Origin: Humibacter sp. RRB41 | GTDB lineage: Bacteria; Actinomycetota; Actinomycetes; Actinomycetales; Microbacteriaceae | Assembly (NCBI RefSeq): GCF_022761015.1 | Contig: NZ_JAKWJQ010000004.1 | Span: 248,001-312,000, forward strand | DNA length: 64,000 nt | Reading direction: 5' to 3' | Shown: in pieces, positions 26,197 to 35,760 of the stretch | Position numbering within the stretch: the first letter of the stretch is position 1 | Layout of the letters: each line of letters starts with the position of its first letter | The notes under the pieces: generated by a model | Told to the model about the DNA's origin: nothing | Databases searched by the model: none | Seen by the model: the letters and a program-made list of their open reading frames with translations, nothing else | Translations under genes and position numbers: made by a program

Positions 26197-27591
26197 GTGA
26201 CCGCGATGCAAACCCGTGAACCGATGTCGGCGGCTTCGGCCCTGGTTTCGGACGAGCCCGCACTCGATCGCCAATCGGACGGGAAGGAGTCGACGAACCA
26301 GGCGGAGCGCACCTATGTACTCGACACGTCGGTGCTTCTGTCGGACCCCAGGGCGGTGTTCCGGTTCGCCGAGCACTCCGTGGTGATCCCGGTCGTCGTG
26401 ATCAGCGAGCTCGAGGGCAAGCGCAACGATCCTGAACTCGGGTATTTCGCTCGTCAATCGCTGCGGTTCCTCGACGAGATGAGAGTGCGCCACGGGCGAC
26501 TCGACTTCCCTGTCCCGGTCGGCGATGGCGGCTCCCTCCGAGTCGAACTCAACCACTCCAACATGTCTGTTCTTCCGAGCGGGCTGCAGCTCGGTGACAA
26601 CGACTCGCGCATCCTCGCGGTAGCCCAGAACCTCTCGAACGACGGGCTCGCTGTCACGGTGGTGTCCAAGGACCTGCCGCTTCGCGTGAAGGCAGCCTCC
26701 ATCGGGCTGACCGCCGAGGAGTATCGGGCGGAGCTCGCGCCGGAGTCCGGATGGACGGGCGTTGCGGATGTCGACCTCGGGTCGAACGACATGGCGAAGC
26801 TCTACGAGCACGAGGAGCTCACCACCGACGTCGTCGCCGACCTGCCCGTGAACACGGGGCTGATCGTGCACTCCGACCGAGGTTCCGCCCTCGGCCGTGT
26901 CGTCGGTGACAACAGGTTCAAGCTGGTGCGTGGAGACCGCGACGTGTTCGGCCTGCACGGTCGCTCGGCCGAGCAGCGGCTCGCGATCGAGATGCTCCTC
27001 GACCCGGAGATCGGCATCCTGTCGCTGGGCGGCAGGGCAGGAACCGGCAAGTCGGCGCTCGCGCTCTGCGCAGGACTCGAATCGGTGCTCGAGCGGCAGC
27101 AGCACAAGAAGATCATGGTGTTCCGCCCCCTCTACGCGGTGGGCGGTCAGGAGCTCGGCTACCTGCCGGGCGACCAGGGCGAGAAGATGACGCCGTGGGG
27201 GCAAGCGGTGTTCGACACGCTCGGCGCTGTGGTCTCACCGAACGTGATCGAGGAGGTGCTGGAGCGCGGCATCCTCGAAGTGCTGCCGCTCACGCACATC
27301 CGCGGCCGCTCCCTGCATGACGCGTTCGTGATCGTCGACGAGGCGCAGTCGCTGGAGCGCAACGTGCTGCTCACGGTGCTCAGCCGCATCGGGCAGAACT
27401 CGAAGGTCGTACTCACACACGACGTCGCGCAGCGCGACAACCTGCGTGTTGGACGACACGACGGCGTGGCATCCGTGATCGAGACGCTCAAGGGGCATCC
27501 GTTGTTCGGGCACGTGACCCTGACCCGTTCCGAGCGCTCGGCGATCGCGGCGCTCGTGACCGAGTTGCTCGAGTTCGGCGAGATCGGGTAA
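26197..27591 (+). CDS. PIN-domain PhoH-family ATPase (PhoH2-like)
   Basis: A protein of about 464 residues that joins an N-terminal PIN ribonuclease domain ([40 protein letters not shown] acidic residues) to a C-terminal PhoH ATPase domain. Walker A is [13 protein letters not shown] and the Walker B-type [10 protein letters not shown] segment follows. In mycobacteria related PhoH2 proteins are RNA helicase/ribonucleases. The start is uncertain: GTG at 26197 has GGGAG upstream, and ATG at 26206 is also possible. A perfect terminator follows the stop. Confidence 0.9.
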   Translation: MTAMQTREPMSAASALVSDEPALDRQSDGKESTNQAERTYVLDTSVLLSDPRAVFRFAEHSVVIPVVVISELEGKRNDPELGYFARQSLRFLDEMRVRHGRLDFPVPVGDGGSLRVELNHSNMSVLPSGLQLGDNDSRILAVAQNLSNDGLAVTVVSKDLPLRVKAASIGLTAEEYRAELAPESGWTGVADVDLGSNDMAKLYEHEELTTDVVADLPVNTGLIVHSDRGSALGRVVGDNRFKLVRGDRDVFGLHGRSAEQRLAIEMLLDPEIGILSLGGRAGTGKSALALCAGLESVLERQQHKKIMVFRPLYAVGGQELGYLPGDQGEKMTPWGQAVFDTLGAVVSPNVIEEVLERGILEVLPLTHIRGRSLHDAFVIVDEAQSLERNVLLTVLSRIGQNSKVVLTHDVAQRDNLRVGRHDGVASVIETLKGHPLFGHVTLTRSERSAIAALVTELLEFGEIG

Positions 27592-27625
27592 GACTCGCCA
27601 GCAGGCCCTGCATCCGACCGCAGGC

Positions 27626-27659
27626 AGCCGCGCACCGGGATCCGTTCCGGTGCGCGGCT
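27626..27659 (+). terminator. Intrinsic terminator after the PhoH gene
   Basis: A perfect 13-bp stem, AGCCGCGCACCGG with CCGGTGCGCGGCT, encloses the eight-base loop GATCCGTT and is followed by CTTCGTCG. Confidence 0.8.
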
Positions 27660-27750
27660 CTTCGTCGTGCGGGACCCACGTCGTGTGGCGGCCAACGTTC
27701 CTGTGGACAGTCGCAGCACGGATGCCCGCTCGGTCGCTAGGGTCTGGGTC

Positions 27751-28323
27751 GTGTCGCTCTCCCTCGGTCGTCCACCTCGCCTGGCCGGCTCCACGACTGT
27801 CGGACGTCGGATTGCGTGGCAGCTGCCGCTCGCCGTTGCGCTCGGTGCACTGAGCATCGCCGCGGTCGGGGTGCGTTTCGAGCTGGCAGGATGCCTGTAC
27901 CTCGCGCTCGCCACACCCGAACTGTGCCGCGTCGACATCGCCGAGCATCGCCTGCCCAACCGGCTCGTCGTCCCCGGACTCGCCGTGGCAGTGCTCGGTG
28001 TGGCGTTCGGCGGCCTCGCCGACGGACACGTGCCGGCAGGAGCCGCGCTCGCCGCGGTAGCCGTCGGCGTATTCTTCGCGTTGCTCGCCCTGGCCGGAGG
28101 GGTCGGTATGGGCGACGTCAAGCTGTCCGTCGTGCTCGCCACGGCAGGCGGGGGAGTCTCCGCCGTGATCGTGGTCGGCACGGTCGTCCTGGGATTTCTG
28201 GCCGCAGGAGTCGCGGCCATCACCGCGCTCGTCGCGCGCGGGACGGGCGGGAGCATTGCGTTCGGGCCGTACCTGCTCGGCGGATTCTGGGCATCCGTCG
28301 CCGCAGTGCCGTTCTTCGTCTGA
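27751..28323 (+). CDS. A24 family prepilin-type peptidase
   Basis: A 190-residue polytopic membrane protease of the type IV prepilin peptidase family, without the N-terminal methylase domain. The two catalytic aspartates lie in CRVDIAEHRLPNRLV (near residue 68) and GGVGMGDVKLSVV (near 130), the latter being the GxGD motif. Cleavage of pilin-like Tad or Flp precursors is expected, but no pilin genes are nearby. A TAGGGT hexamer ends seven bases before the GTG, which suggests a leaderless message and supports this start. Confidence 0.85.
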   Translation: MSLSLGRPPRLAGSTTVGRRIAWQLPLAVALGALSIAAVGVRFELAGCLYLALATPELCRVDIAEHRLPNRLVVPGLAVAVLGVAFGGLADGHVPAGAALAAVAVGVFFALLALAGGVGMGDVKLSVVLATAGGGVSAVIVVGTVVLGFLAAGVAAITALVARGTGGSIAFGPYLLGGFWASVAAVPFFV

Positions 28324-28346
28324 GCTCGGAATCGCGTGCGGAGACG

Positions 28347-28394
28347 ACGACGCCCGCCTGCACAACTCGATGATGGCGGGCGGGCGGGCGTCGT
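28347..28394. terminator. Bidirectional terminator between the peptidase gene and fumC
   Basis: ACGACGCCCGCC (28347-28358) and GGCGGGCGTCGT (28383-28394) form a perfect 12-bp stem around a 24-base loop, between two convergent genes. An alternative inner pairing of the GC-rich arms is also possible. Confidence 0.7.
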
Positions 28395-28403
28395 GTGAGG
28401 TGT

Positions 28404-29825
28404 CTACTTCGCGCTCGGCGGCGTGGTCATGCTGAGAACGTCGAGAGCCGCGTCGAGCTGCTCGATGGTGATCTCGCCGCGCTCCACGAAGCCGAGGTCG
28501 ATGACGGCGTCGCGTACCGTGATGCCGTCGGCGACGGAGTGCTTCGCGATCTTCGCGGCGGCCTCGTAGCCGATGATCTTGTTCAACGGGGTCACGATCG
28601 ACGGCGACGACTCGGCCAGGGCCCTGGCGCGCTCGATGTTCGCCTCGAGTCCGCGAACCGTCTTGTCTGCGAGCACGCGCGTCACGTTGGAAAGCAGCCG
28701 GATCGACTCCAACAGCGCGGTGCCCATCACGGGGATCGCCACGTTCAGTTCGAACGCGCCGGACGCACCGCTCCAGGCGATCGTCGCGTCGTTGCCGATC
28801 ACGCGAGCGGCGACCATGAGCGTCGCCTCGGGGATGACAGGGTTGACCTTGCCCGGCATGATCGACGAACCCGGCTGCAGATCGGGGATGTGCAGCTCTC
28901 CAAGGCCGGTGTTCGGGCCCGAACCCATCCAGCGCAGGTCGTTGCTGATCTTGGTCAGGCTCACCGCGATGGTTCGCAGGGCGCCGGATGCCTCGACCAG
29001 GCCGTCGCGGTTGGCCTGCGCCTCGAAGTGGTTGCGCGCTTCGGTGATGGGCAGCTCGGTCTCGGCGGTGAGCAGTTCGATGACCAGCTGAGGGAATCCG
29101 GCAGGTGTGTTGATGCCGGTGCCGACGGCCGTTCCGCCGAGCGGAACCTCCGCAACGCGGGGAAGAGCCGACTGCACCCGCTCGATGCCGATGCGCATCT
29201 GCGCCGCGTAGCCGCCGAATTCCTGCCCGAGCGTGACCGGTGTGGCATCCATCAAGTGGGTACGGCCGGACTTGACGGCATCCTTCCAGAGCTCCGCCTT
29301 CTCTTCGAACGCCACGGCCAAGTGGTCGAGCGCAGGGATGAGCTCGTCGATGAGCGCCCCGGTGACGGCGATGTGCACGGAGGTGGGGAAGACGTCGTTC
29401 GACGACTGCGACGCGTTCACGTGGTCGTTCGGATGCACCGGGCGGCCGAGACGGCGCGTCGCCAGCGTGGCGAGCACCTCGTTCATGTTCATGTTCGACG
29501 ACGTGCCGCTGCCGGTCTGGTACACGTCGATCGGGAACTCGGCGTCGTAGGCGCCGGAGGTCACGTCGTCGGCGCTCGCCGCGATCGCGTCGGCGATGTC
29601 GCCGTCGAGAACGCCGAGCTGCTTGTTCGCCAGGGCTGCGGACTTCTTGATGCGGGCGAGCGCTGCGATCTGGGCCGACTCCAGCGTCGATCCGGAGATC
29701 GGGAAGTTCTCCACCGCGCGCTGCGTCTGCGCGCCGTACAGCGCGTCACGGGGAACCCTCACCTCACCCATCGTGTCGTGCTCGATGCGGTAGTCGGTCG
29801 CAGCGTCGGGATGGTGGCTGTCCAT
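28404..29825 (-). CDS. fumC: Class II fumarate hydratase
   Basis: Interconverts fumarate and malate in the TCA cycle, without an iron-sulfur cluster. The 473 residues match the family. The signature [15 protein letters not shown] near residue 325 contains the catalytic loop, and [14 protein letters not shown] and the [14 protein letters not shown] segment are also present. A GAGGAAC ribosome binding site lies upstream of the ATG. It is followed on the same strand side by a carbonic anhydrase gene 58 bases upstream of its start region, and converges with the peptidase gene. Confidence 0.97.
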   Translation of the reverse strand: MDSHHPDAATDYRIEHDTMGEVRVPRDALYGAQTQRAVENFPISGSTLESAQIAALARIKKSAALANKQLGVLDGDIADAIAASADDVTSGAYDAEFPIDVYQTGSGTSSNMNMNEVLATLATRRLGRPVHPNDHVNASQSSNDVFPTSVHIAVTGALIDELIPALDHLAVAFEEKAELWKDAVKSGRTHLMDATPVTLGQEFGGYAAQMRIGIERVQSALPRVAEVPLGGTAVGTGINTPAGFPQLVIELLTAETELPITEARNHFEAQANRDGLVEASGALRTIAVSLTKISNDLRWMGSGPNTGLGELHIPDLQPGSSIMPGKVNPVIPEATLMVAARVIGNDATIAWSGASGAFELNVAIPVMGTALLESIRLLSNVTRVLADKTVRGLEANIERARALAESSPSIVTPLNKIIGYEAAAKIAKHSVADGITVRDAVIDLGFVERGEITIEQLDAALDVLSMTTPPSAK

Positions 29826-29883
29826 GGTTTCAGTTCCTCGTTCTGATCTGATCGGGATGGCGTCTGATGTGGTCTCGGGTCGC

Positions 29884-30510
29884 CTAAGCGTTCCCGACCA
29901 CGAGGTCGGGAACGACCGTGCCGTCGCTCAGCCGGTAGTTGGCGCCGACGATGGCAAGCTCGCCGTCGGCGACGGCCTGTGCCGTGAGCTCGCTGCGTCG
30001 GAGGAGTTCGCCCACGGTGTCGTGAAGGTGCTCACGGCCGACCTCGCCGGCGTCGACCTGAGCCGGGTCGGCAGACTCGCCTGCGACGCGGCGCACGGCA
30101 GGCAGGATCGGTGCGATCAGGTCGGCGATGTGCGGCGGCAGGCGGTCGGAGTCGGGAGCCGTCGCGTCGATGGCGGCGCGCACCGCACCGCAGCGGTCGT
30201 GTCCCAGCACGAGGAGCAGCGGAACGTGCAGCACGGCGACGGCGTACTCGATCGAGCCGAGCACCGACTCGGAGATCACCTGACCGGCGTTGCGGATCAC
30301 GAACGCGTCGCCGAGGCCGAGATCGAAGATGATCTCGGCGGCCAGGCGCGAGTCGCTGCATCCGAAGATGGCGGCGACCGGTGCCTGCGTGGTTTCCGTC
30401 TCTGCGCGACGTTCGGCATCCTGTCTCGGATGCTGCGGAGTGCCCTCGATGAACCGCCTGTTGCCTGCCTGGAGCTGGCTCCACGCATCCGCCGGTGATT
30501 TGTCGATCAT
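29884..30510 (-). CDS. Beta-class carbonic anhydrase
   Basis: A zinc enzyme of 208 residues that interconverts carbon dioxide and bicarbonate. The zinc site and dyad are complete: Cys51, Asp53 and Arg55 in CSDSR, and His104 with Cys107 in GHDRCGAV. The ATG at 30510 overlaps the stop of the DUF4245 gene, so the two are translationally coupled. Bicarbonate supply for carboxylases is the usual role in a heterotroph. Confidence 0.94.
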   Translation of the reverse strand: MIDKSPADAWSQLQAGNRRFIEGTPQHPRQDAERRAETETTQAPVAAIFGCSDSRLAAEIIFDLGLGDAFVIRNAGQVISESVLGSIEYAVAVLHVPLLLVLGHDRCGAVRAAIDATAPDSDRLPPHIADLIAPILPAVRRVAGESADPAQVDAGEVGREHLHDTVGELLRRSELTAQAVADGELAIVGANYRLSDGTVVPDLVVGNA

Positions 30511-31160
30511 CGACCTGCCTTCGAATCCGAGACGAGTTGTTTGCTCACAGAGTCCGCCAGTTCCTTGAAGTCGTCGTTCGACGCCGTGCCGTAGAGCACG
30601 ACCGTGCTGGCACCCTGCTTCGTGACCAGGGCGTACTTCGCGTCGCCGACGTCGCGGCTGGTGTCGCGGTTGTCGTAGATGTTCCACGTGATGCCGTCGA
30701 GCGTCGCGGTTCCGACCGAATGCGTGTTCGCGACCTGGGTGGCGAGCCAGGTCGCGTTCGCATCGAACCCCTGCAACACACCGATGTACTGCTGCGAGGG
30801 TGTGATCAGGCCGATGTACCACGCGTCGACATGATCGTCGGTCTCCTGCCGCAACTGAGCGGAGTTCGAGGTCCAGGTCTTCGGAACGCTCGGCACGAGC
30901 AACGGGTCTGGTTCGACCCCCGAGCCCTGCTTCGCGATCTGGGCGTAGTCGACGCTCTTCGTCGGAGCGGGGGAGGCTCTCGGCACCATGAGCACGATCA
31001 CGACGACCAGCGCGACGGTGGCCAGCAGCGAATACACCAGGTTGTTGACGGTCTGGTGCCGCCTGTGGTCTGCGGATGCCTGTGCCTTGCGGCTGGCCGT
31101 CTCCCGCGCGGTCTCCGGCCGCCCTAGCTCGGCGACGACCGGGTGCTCAATCCTCGCCAT
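30507..31160 (-). CDS. DUF4245 membrane-anchored protein
   Basis: A 217-residue protein with a charged N-terminus, one membrane helix at about residues 40-60 (SLLATVALVVVIVLMV), and an extracytoplasmic domain. The domain matches DUF4245, for example in WYIGLITPSQQYIGVLQGFDAN. Its function is not known. It lies three bases after xseB on the same strand and overlaps the carbonic anhydrase gene, so it is part of a message that begins at xseB or xseA. The same clustering with exonuclease VII genes is seen in other actinobacteria. Confidence 0.85.
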   Translation of the reverse strand: MARIEHPVVAELGRPETARETASRKAQASADHRRHQTVNNLVYSLLATVALVVVIVLMVPRASPAPTKSVDYAQIAKQGSGVEPDPLLVPSVPKTWTSNSAQLRQETDDHVDAWYIGLITPSQQYIGVLQGFDANATWLATQVANTHSVGTATLDGITWNIYDNRDTSRDVGDAKYALVTKQGASTVVLYGTASNDDFKELADSVSKQLVSDSKAGR

Positions 31161-31163
31161 CGG

Positions 31164-31436
31164 TCAGGCCGCGCTCCCTTGCGGGTCGTCGTCGCCTGCG
31201 CCGGAGGCTCGGTCGACACCCGCGCGCGCGGCATCGAGTCGCGCCTTCGCGCCGATCAGCCATTCCTCGCAGCGACGGGCGAGCGCCTCGCCCCGTTCCC
31301 ACAGTGCGAGCGACTCCTCGAGCGTCGGTGTGCCCTGCTCGAGCCGCGAGACGACGCTGATCAGCTCGTCGCGCGCCTGCTCATAACTGAGGTCGGCGAG
31401 GCTCGGCTCAGCGGAACTGACGAGGTCGGGGGGCAT
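31164..31436 (-). CDS. xseB: Exodeoxyribonuclease VII small subunit
   Basis: A 90-residue helical subunit of exonuclease VII. The conserved core is YEQARDELISVVSRLEQGTP with TLEESLALWERGEAL and the C-terminal CEEWLIGAKARLD. The ATG at 31436 is chosen because a TAGAAT hexamer on the minus strand (31444-31449) ends seven bases upstream, so a nearer ATG at 31445 would overlap the -10 element. It follows xseA on the same strand after a 42-base gap. Confidence 0.93.
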   Translation of the reverse strand: MPPDLVSSAEPSLADLSYEQARDELISVVSRLEQGTPTLEESLALWERGEALARRCEEWLIGAKARLDAARAGVDRASGAGDDDPQGSAA

Positions 31437-31478
31437 GCCATCCATTCTATGGTCGAGGCTCGATGGTCGGCTGGGCGT

Positions 31479-32711
31479 TCACGCCCCTGGGGAGGACCCG
31501 CCAACGTGGGGGCCTGTGGAGAGGGCATCGATGGCGCCGTCGGCGACCGTGACGAGCAGGCGGGTGTCGGCCGGAGCATCCGCCGCCGCACGCACGATGC
31601 CGTTCGGTCCCTGCACGATGGAGTAGCCGCGGTCGAGCGTGCTCTGCGGGGAGAGACTGCGAAGACGAACGGCCAGCTCACGGGTCGCGGTGTCCGCCCG
31701 TTCCAGGCCGCGTTCTACGAGTTCGGCGCCGCGTGCGACGAACCGGGTCAGCTCCTCTGCGCGGGAGTCGACGATCCAACCGTGCGAGGCGAGCGCGGGC
31801 CGCGAGCGCAGTTGGGCGATGCGGTCGATCTCGTGGCCGAGCAGGTTCGTGACGCGAGCGCTCATGCGGATGGATGCCTGCTGCACGCGCAGCAGCTCCT
31901 CCGCGACGTCGGGAACGACGCGTTTGGCGGCATCCGTCGGAGTGGAGGCGCGCAGATCGGCGACGTCGTCGAGGATCGGCCGGTCGTTCTCATGGCCGAT
32001 CGCGCTGACCAGCGGGGTCGAGCACGCCGCGGCCGTGCGTACGAGGTTCTCGTCGCTGAACGGCAGGAGGTTCTGGAAGTCACCGCCGCCCCTGGCGACG
32101 ATGATGACATCGACCTCGGGGTCTGCATCGAGTTCGCGGACGCCGGACGCCACGTCGCCCGCCGACCGATCGCCCTGCACTGCGGCGTGCCGCACCTTGA
32201 ATCGCACAGCGGGCCAGCGCAACTGGGCATTGCGCAGCACGTCTTTCTCGGCGTCGGAGTCCTTGCCGGTCACGAGCCCGATGCAGTGCGGAAGGAATGG
32301 GAGCGCCTTCTTGCGCGATGCGTCGAACAGGCCCTCCTGACGGAGCTGTGCGCGGAGGCGTTCGAGGCGTTCGAGCAGGTCGCCGATGCCGACGTGGCGC
32401 ATGTCGTAGACCTGCATCGACAGCGTGCCGCCCTTGAACCAGTAGTTCGGCTTGATCAGGGCGACGACGCGGTCGCCCTGCTTCAGATCGGCGGGGATCT
32501 TCGCCCTGGTCGACGACCAGATCGTGAACGAAATGGTCGCGTCGGCCGAGAGGTCCTTCAGCTTGCCGTAGACGTTGCCGGCGCTGGCGCCCCACTGCGT
32601 GATCTCACCCTCGACCCACACCGTTCCGAGCCGGTCGATGTAGTCGCGCAGCTTGCCGGCGAGGATCGCTACCGGCCACGGCGTCTCCACGGTGGGCAGG
32701 GCATCCGTCAC
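31479..32711 (-). CDS. xseA: Exodeoxyribonuclease VII large subunit
   Basis: The catalytic subunit of exonuclease VII, which degrades single-stranded DNA from both ends. The 410 residues comprise an N-terminal OB-fold (VWVEGEITQWGASAGNVYGK), the catalytic domain with VDVIIVARGGGDFQNLLPFS and SAIGHENDRPILDDVADLRA, then a coiled-coil region. The start is a GTG with AAGGGA upstream. It is divergent from ispH, an arrangement common in actinobacteria. Confidence 0.96.
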   Translation of the reverse strand: MTDALPTVETPWPVAILAGKLRDYIDRLGTVWVEGEITQWGASAGNVYGKLKDLSADATISFTIWSSTRAKIPADLKQGDRVVALIKPNYWFKGGTLSMQVYDMRHVGIGDLLERLERLRAQLRQEGLFDASRKKALPFLPHCIGLVTGKDSDAEKDVLRNAQLRWPAVRFKVRHAAVQGDRSAGDVASGVRELDADPEVDVIIVARGGGDFQNLLPFSDENLVRTAAACSTPLVSAIGHENDRPILDDVADLRASTPTDAAKRVVPDVAEELLRVQQASIRMSARVTNLLGHEIDRIAQLRSRPALASHGWIVDSRAEELTRFVARGAELVERGLERADTATRELAVRLRSLSPQSTLDRGYSIVQGPNGIVRAAADAPADTRLLVTVADGAIDALSTGPHVGGSSPGA

Positions 32712-32737
32712 GCTCAGTTCCCTTCAGGCGCTCAAAC

Positions 32738-32752
32738 TAGTATCGGCATGTG
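32738..32752 (+). promoter_or_regulatory. Leaderless promoter of ispH
   Basis: TAGTAT at 32738-32743 ends six bases before the GTG at 32750. The 38-bp gap to the divergent xseA leaves no space for a leader. Confidence 0.6.
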
Positions 32753-33805
32753 AGCGACACGATCGATCTGGCGATGCCGCGCGTGCCCAGCGTAAGAGGC
32801 AGGCTCAAGGATATCCCGGGGGTCGGACCCAAACGGGTGCTGCTCGCCGCACCCCGTGGATACTGCGCGGGTGTGGATAGAGCTGTCGTCGCCGTCGAGA
32901 AAGCCCTGGAGCGCTACGGCGCGCCGGTGTACGTGCGCAAGCAGATCGTGCACAACATCCACGTGGTGTCGACGCTCGAGAAGCGCGGCGCGATCTTCGT
33001 CGACGAGGTCGACGAGGTGCCGGAGGGCTCCCATGTCGTCTTCAGCGCGCACGGCGTGGCCCCCTCGGTCGTGCAGGCCGCGTCCGACCGTGGACTGCTG
33101 GCGATCGACGCCACCTGCCCGTTGGTGACCAAGGTGCACCGCGAGGCGGTGCGGTTCGCCAGGGACGACTACGAGATTCTGCTGATCGGTCACGCCGGGC
33201 ACGAAGAAGTCGAAGGCACTGCCGGCGAGGCGCCGGGGCACGTCACGTTGGTGAACGGCCCGGACGACGTCGACCGCATCGAGGTGCGCGACCCGGAGCG
33301 CGTCGTATGGCTCTCGCAGACCACGCTGTCGGTCGACGAGACCATGGAGACCGTGCGCCTGCTGCGGGAGCGCTTCCCGAAGCTTGCCGATCCGCCCAGC
33401 GACGACATCTGCTACGCGACGCAGAACCGCCAAGTGGCGATCAAGAAGGTAGCGCAGGACGCCGACCTCGTGATCGTCGTCGGCTCGTCCAACTCGTCCA
33501 ATTCGGTGCGCCTCGTGGAGGTCGCGCTGGAGAACGGGGCGAAGGCCGCCCACCGCGTGGACTACGCGAGTGAAGTGAAACAGGAGTGGCTCGACGACGT
33601 GAGCACGATCGGCGTGACGAGTGGGGCATCCGTGCCCGAGGTTCTCGTGCAGGAACTCCTCGGAGACCTCGCGGATGCCGGCTACGGCGACGTCGAGATC
33701 GTCGAGACGGCCGAGGAGGACCTGGTGTTCTCGCTGCCGAAAGAGCTGCGTCACGACGAGTCCGGCGCTCAGGATGCCCGCGCCCTCGGCGGGAGGGCGC
33801 GATGA
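32750..33805 (+). CDS. ispH: 4-hydroxy-3-methylbut-2-enyl diphosphate reductase
   Basis: The last enzyme of the MEP isoprenoid pathway, a [4Fe-4S] reductase that yields isopentenyl and dimethylallyl diphosphates. The three cluster cysteines are visible in [22 protein letters not shown] and [10 protein letters not shown]. The proton-donor Glu lies in the [12 protein letters not shown]-type [11 protein letters not shown] region. The 351 residues include an N-terminal extension of about 25 residues before the core. The stop overlaps the start of the DUF6264 gene. Its product feeds the UppS enzyme encoded at 23996-24784. Confidence 0.96.
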   Translation: MSDTIDLAMPRVPSVRGRLKDIPGVGPKRVLLAAPRGYCAGVDRAVVAVEKALERYGAPVYVRKQIVHNIHVVSTLEKRGAIFVDEVDEVPEGSHVVFSAHGVAPSVVQAASDRGLLAIDATCPLVTKVHREAVRFARDDYEILLIGHAGHEEVEGTAGEAPGHVTLVNGPDDVDRIEVRDPERVVWLSQTTLSVDETMETVRLLRERFPKLADPPSDDICYATQNRQVAIKKVAQDADLVIVVGSSNSSNSVRLVEVALENGAKAAHRVDYASEVKQEWLDDVSTIGVTSGASVPEVLVQELLGDLADAGYGDVEIVETAEEDLVFSLPKELRHDESGAQDARALGGRAR

Positions 33806-34422
33806 GCGACCAGCATTCGCGGCCCCGTCCGCAGTACGGCGAATACGCCACTCCCGACGAGCAGCGTGCAGCGATCAAGACGCCAGAGGCGAACCCGCAT
33901 TATGCGCCGCCTGCAGAGCATCCTCAGGCCGCTTCGGAGCAGCAGACGGATGTCGGACAGCAGCACCCGCCCTACCCGGGTCGCACACAGTTCCCGTCGC
34001 ACCCGGCGCAGGGTGGACCGGCGCAGGGGGTGCCAGGGGCGTCGCCGTTCCTTCGGCATCCGTTCGACCGGGTGGTCACGATCGCCCTGCTGGTGCTCGG
34101 GCTCTACAACGTGATCACCGGCTTCGCCGGCCGCAGCCAGATCGCCGGCCAGATCGATGAGGCATACCGCAGTCTCGGCCTGACGGGCGACTACACCGCG
34201 ACCTCGCTGACGTCGACCGTCGCCGATGTGATCGCCTTCACATTCCTGGTGCTGTGGGTCGTCGCAGCAGCGCTGGCGACCTGGATGATCATTCGCGGGC
34301 ACATCGCCTTCTGGATTCCCCTGGTCGCAGGAATACTCGCAAGCGTTCTGAGCGGCGTGGGCTACCTGATCCTGTTCCTCCACGACCCGACGTTCGTGCA
34401 GTACATGAATCATCTCGGCTGA
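33802..34422 (+). CDS. DUF6264 membrane protein
   Basis: A 206-residue protein. About 85 residues of Pro/Gln/His-rich, probably disordered sequence precede three or four membrane helices, which start at [18 protein letters not shown]. The ATG overlaps the ispH stop (ATGA), so it is translated with ispH. I recognise it as DUF6264, a family I associate with Microbacteriaceae; no function is known. Confidence 0.75.
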   Translation: MSDQHSRPRPQYGEYATPDEQRAAIKTPEANPHYAPPAEHPQAASEQQTDVGQQHPPYPGRTQFPSHPAQGGPAQGVPGASPFLRHPFDRVVTIALLVLGLYNVITGFAGRSQIAGQIDEAYRSLGLTGDYTATSLTSTVADVIAFTFLVLWVVAAALATWMIIRGHIAFWIPLVAGILASVLSGVGYLILFLHDPTFVQYMNHLG

Positions 34423-34448
34423 CCGGGCGACGTCGTCATAGCCGTCCG

Positions 34449-34524
34449 CAGCACGATTCAGGCACAGCGAGCGCTCGAAGACCGGGAACCCCGAGCTTCG
34501 GGCCGTTCTGCCTGAATCGTGCTG
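34449..34524. repeat. 16-bp inverted repeat between convergent genes
   Basis: CAGCACGATTCAGGCA (34449-34464) is the exact inverse of TGCCTGAATCGTGCTG (34509-34524), around a 44-base loop that can itself fold weakly. TGAATCGTGC is then echoed directly by TGAATTGTGC. It lies between DUF6264 and fbaA and may terminate both transcripts or be the remnant of a small mobile element. Confidence 0.6.
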
Positions 34525-34554
34525 AATTGTGCGTCGCCGGGTGGCGGAAGGCGA

Positions 34555-35583
34555 CTACTTGCCGGACTGGCCGGCCGAGCCGAGCTGCTGCGTCGCCTCG
34601 ATCACGCGCTGCGCCATCGCCGTCTCCGCGACCTTGCCCCACGCGCGCGGGTCGTACGCCTTCTTGTTTCCGACCTCGCCGTCGATCTTGAGCACACCGT
34701 CGTAGTTCTCGAACATGTACCCGGCCACTGATCGGGTGAACGCGTATTGCGTGTCGGTGTCGATGTTCATCTTGACGACACCGTTGGAGACCGCCTCGGC
34801 GATCTCGGCAGCAGAGGAACCCGATCCGCCGTGGAACACGAGGTCGAGCGGCTTCGCGGCGGTGCCGAATTTCTCGGCGATGCCCGCCTGGATCTCTCCG
34901 AGGAGTTCGGGGCGCAGCTTCACACCGCCCGGCTTGTAGACGCCGTGCACGTTGCCGAATGTGAGAGCGGCGATGTAGCGGCCGTTCTCGCCGAGACCGA
35001 GCGCCTCGACGGCCTTCGTGACGTCGCCGACGGTCGTGTAGAGCGCCTCGTTCGTGCCCTCGTGCTTCACGCCGTCTTCTTCGCCGCCGACGACGCCGAT
35101 CTCCACCTCGAGGATCGCGTGGATGGCCTTCATGCGCTTCAGGATGTCCTGGGCGATCTCGAGATTCTCGTCGAGCGGCACGGCCGACCCGTCCCACATG
35201 TGGGACTGGAAGATCGGGTTGCGTCCGGCCTTGACCTCTTCCTCGGATGCTGCGAGGAGCGGCAGGAGAAAATCGTCGAGCGCCGGCTTCGGGCAGTGGT
35301 CGGTGTGCAGTGCGACGGTGATCGGGTAGCTCTTTGCAACCTCGGTGGCGAACCGGGCGAAGGCGAGGGCGCCGGTCGCGCGAGCCTTCACGCTCTGGCC
35401 GGCGAAGTAGTCGGCTCCGCCGGTGGTCACCTGGATGATGCCGTCCGAGCCGGCTTCGGTCAGGCCCTGCAGGATCGCGTTGATCGACTGCGATGATGCG
35501 GCGTTGATCGCGGGGTAGGCGAAGCCGCCCTTCTTCGCGCGGTCGAGCATGTCTGCGTACTGTTCGGGGGTCGCGATGGGCAT
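34555..35583 (-). CDS. fbaA: Class II fructose-bisphosphate aldolase
   Basis: Cleaves fructose 1,6-bisphosphate in glycolysis and runs in reverse in gluconeogenesis. The 342 residues contain the zinc site LHTDHCPK near residue 97, the EVEIGVVGGEEDGV segment and the GGSGSS phosphate loop followed by VKMNIDTDTQYAFT. The ATG at 35583 has GGAG upstream. It is divergent from glpX, the opposing gluconeogenic phosphatase. Confidence 0.97.
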   Translation of the reverse strand: MPIATPEQYADMLDRAKKGGFAYPAINAASSQSINAILQGLTEAGSDGIIQVTTGGADYFAGQSVKARATGALAFARFATEVAKSYPITVALHTDHCPKPALDDFLLPLLAASEEEVKAGRNPIFQSHMWDGSAVPLDENLEIAQDILKRMKAIHAILEVEIGVVGGEEDGVKHEGTNEALYTTVGDVTKAVEALGLGENGRYIAALTFGNVHGVYKPGGVKLRPELLGEIQAGIAEKFGTAAKPLDLVFHGGSGSSAAEIAEAVSNGVVKMNIDTDTQYAFTRSVAGYMFENYDGVLKIDGEVGNKKAYDPRAWGKVAETAMAQRVIEATQQLGSAGQSGK

Positions 35584-35620
35584 GACTTCTCCAAGAAAGA
35601 CGTAGGCGGGAATCAGCACG

Positions 35621-35648
35621 AGTCTAGCCAGCGGATGCCGGTGGTCAG
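35621..35648 (-). promoter_or_regulatory. Probable fbaA promoter with overlapping inverted repeat
   Basis: On the minus strand CTGACC (rc of 35643-35648) and TAGACT (rc of 35621-35626) are separated by 16 bases. The -35 region lies inside a near-palindrome, GGTCAGG CAT CCTGAACC (35643-35660), in the 177-bp divergent region shared with glpX. Confidence 0.45.
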
Positions 35649-35760
35649 GCATCCTGAACCGGCCACCGCGGTTGCGCTGACTTCACGCGCTGTGAAGAAT
35701 CCCAGAACTTCTGACGGCGCTCGGCGAGAAGAATCGGCCCGATCGGCGGAGGGTTGGAGT

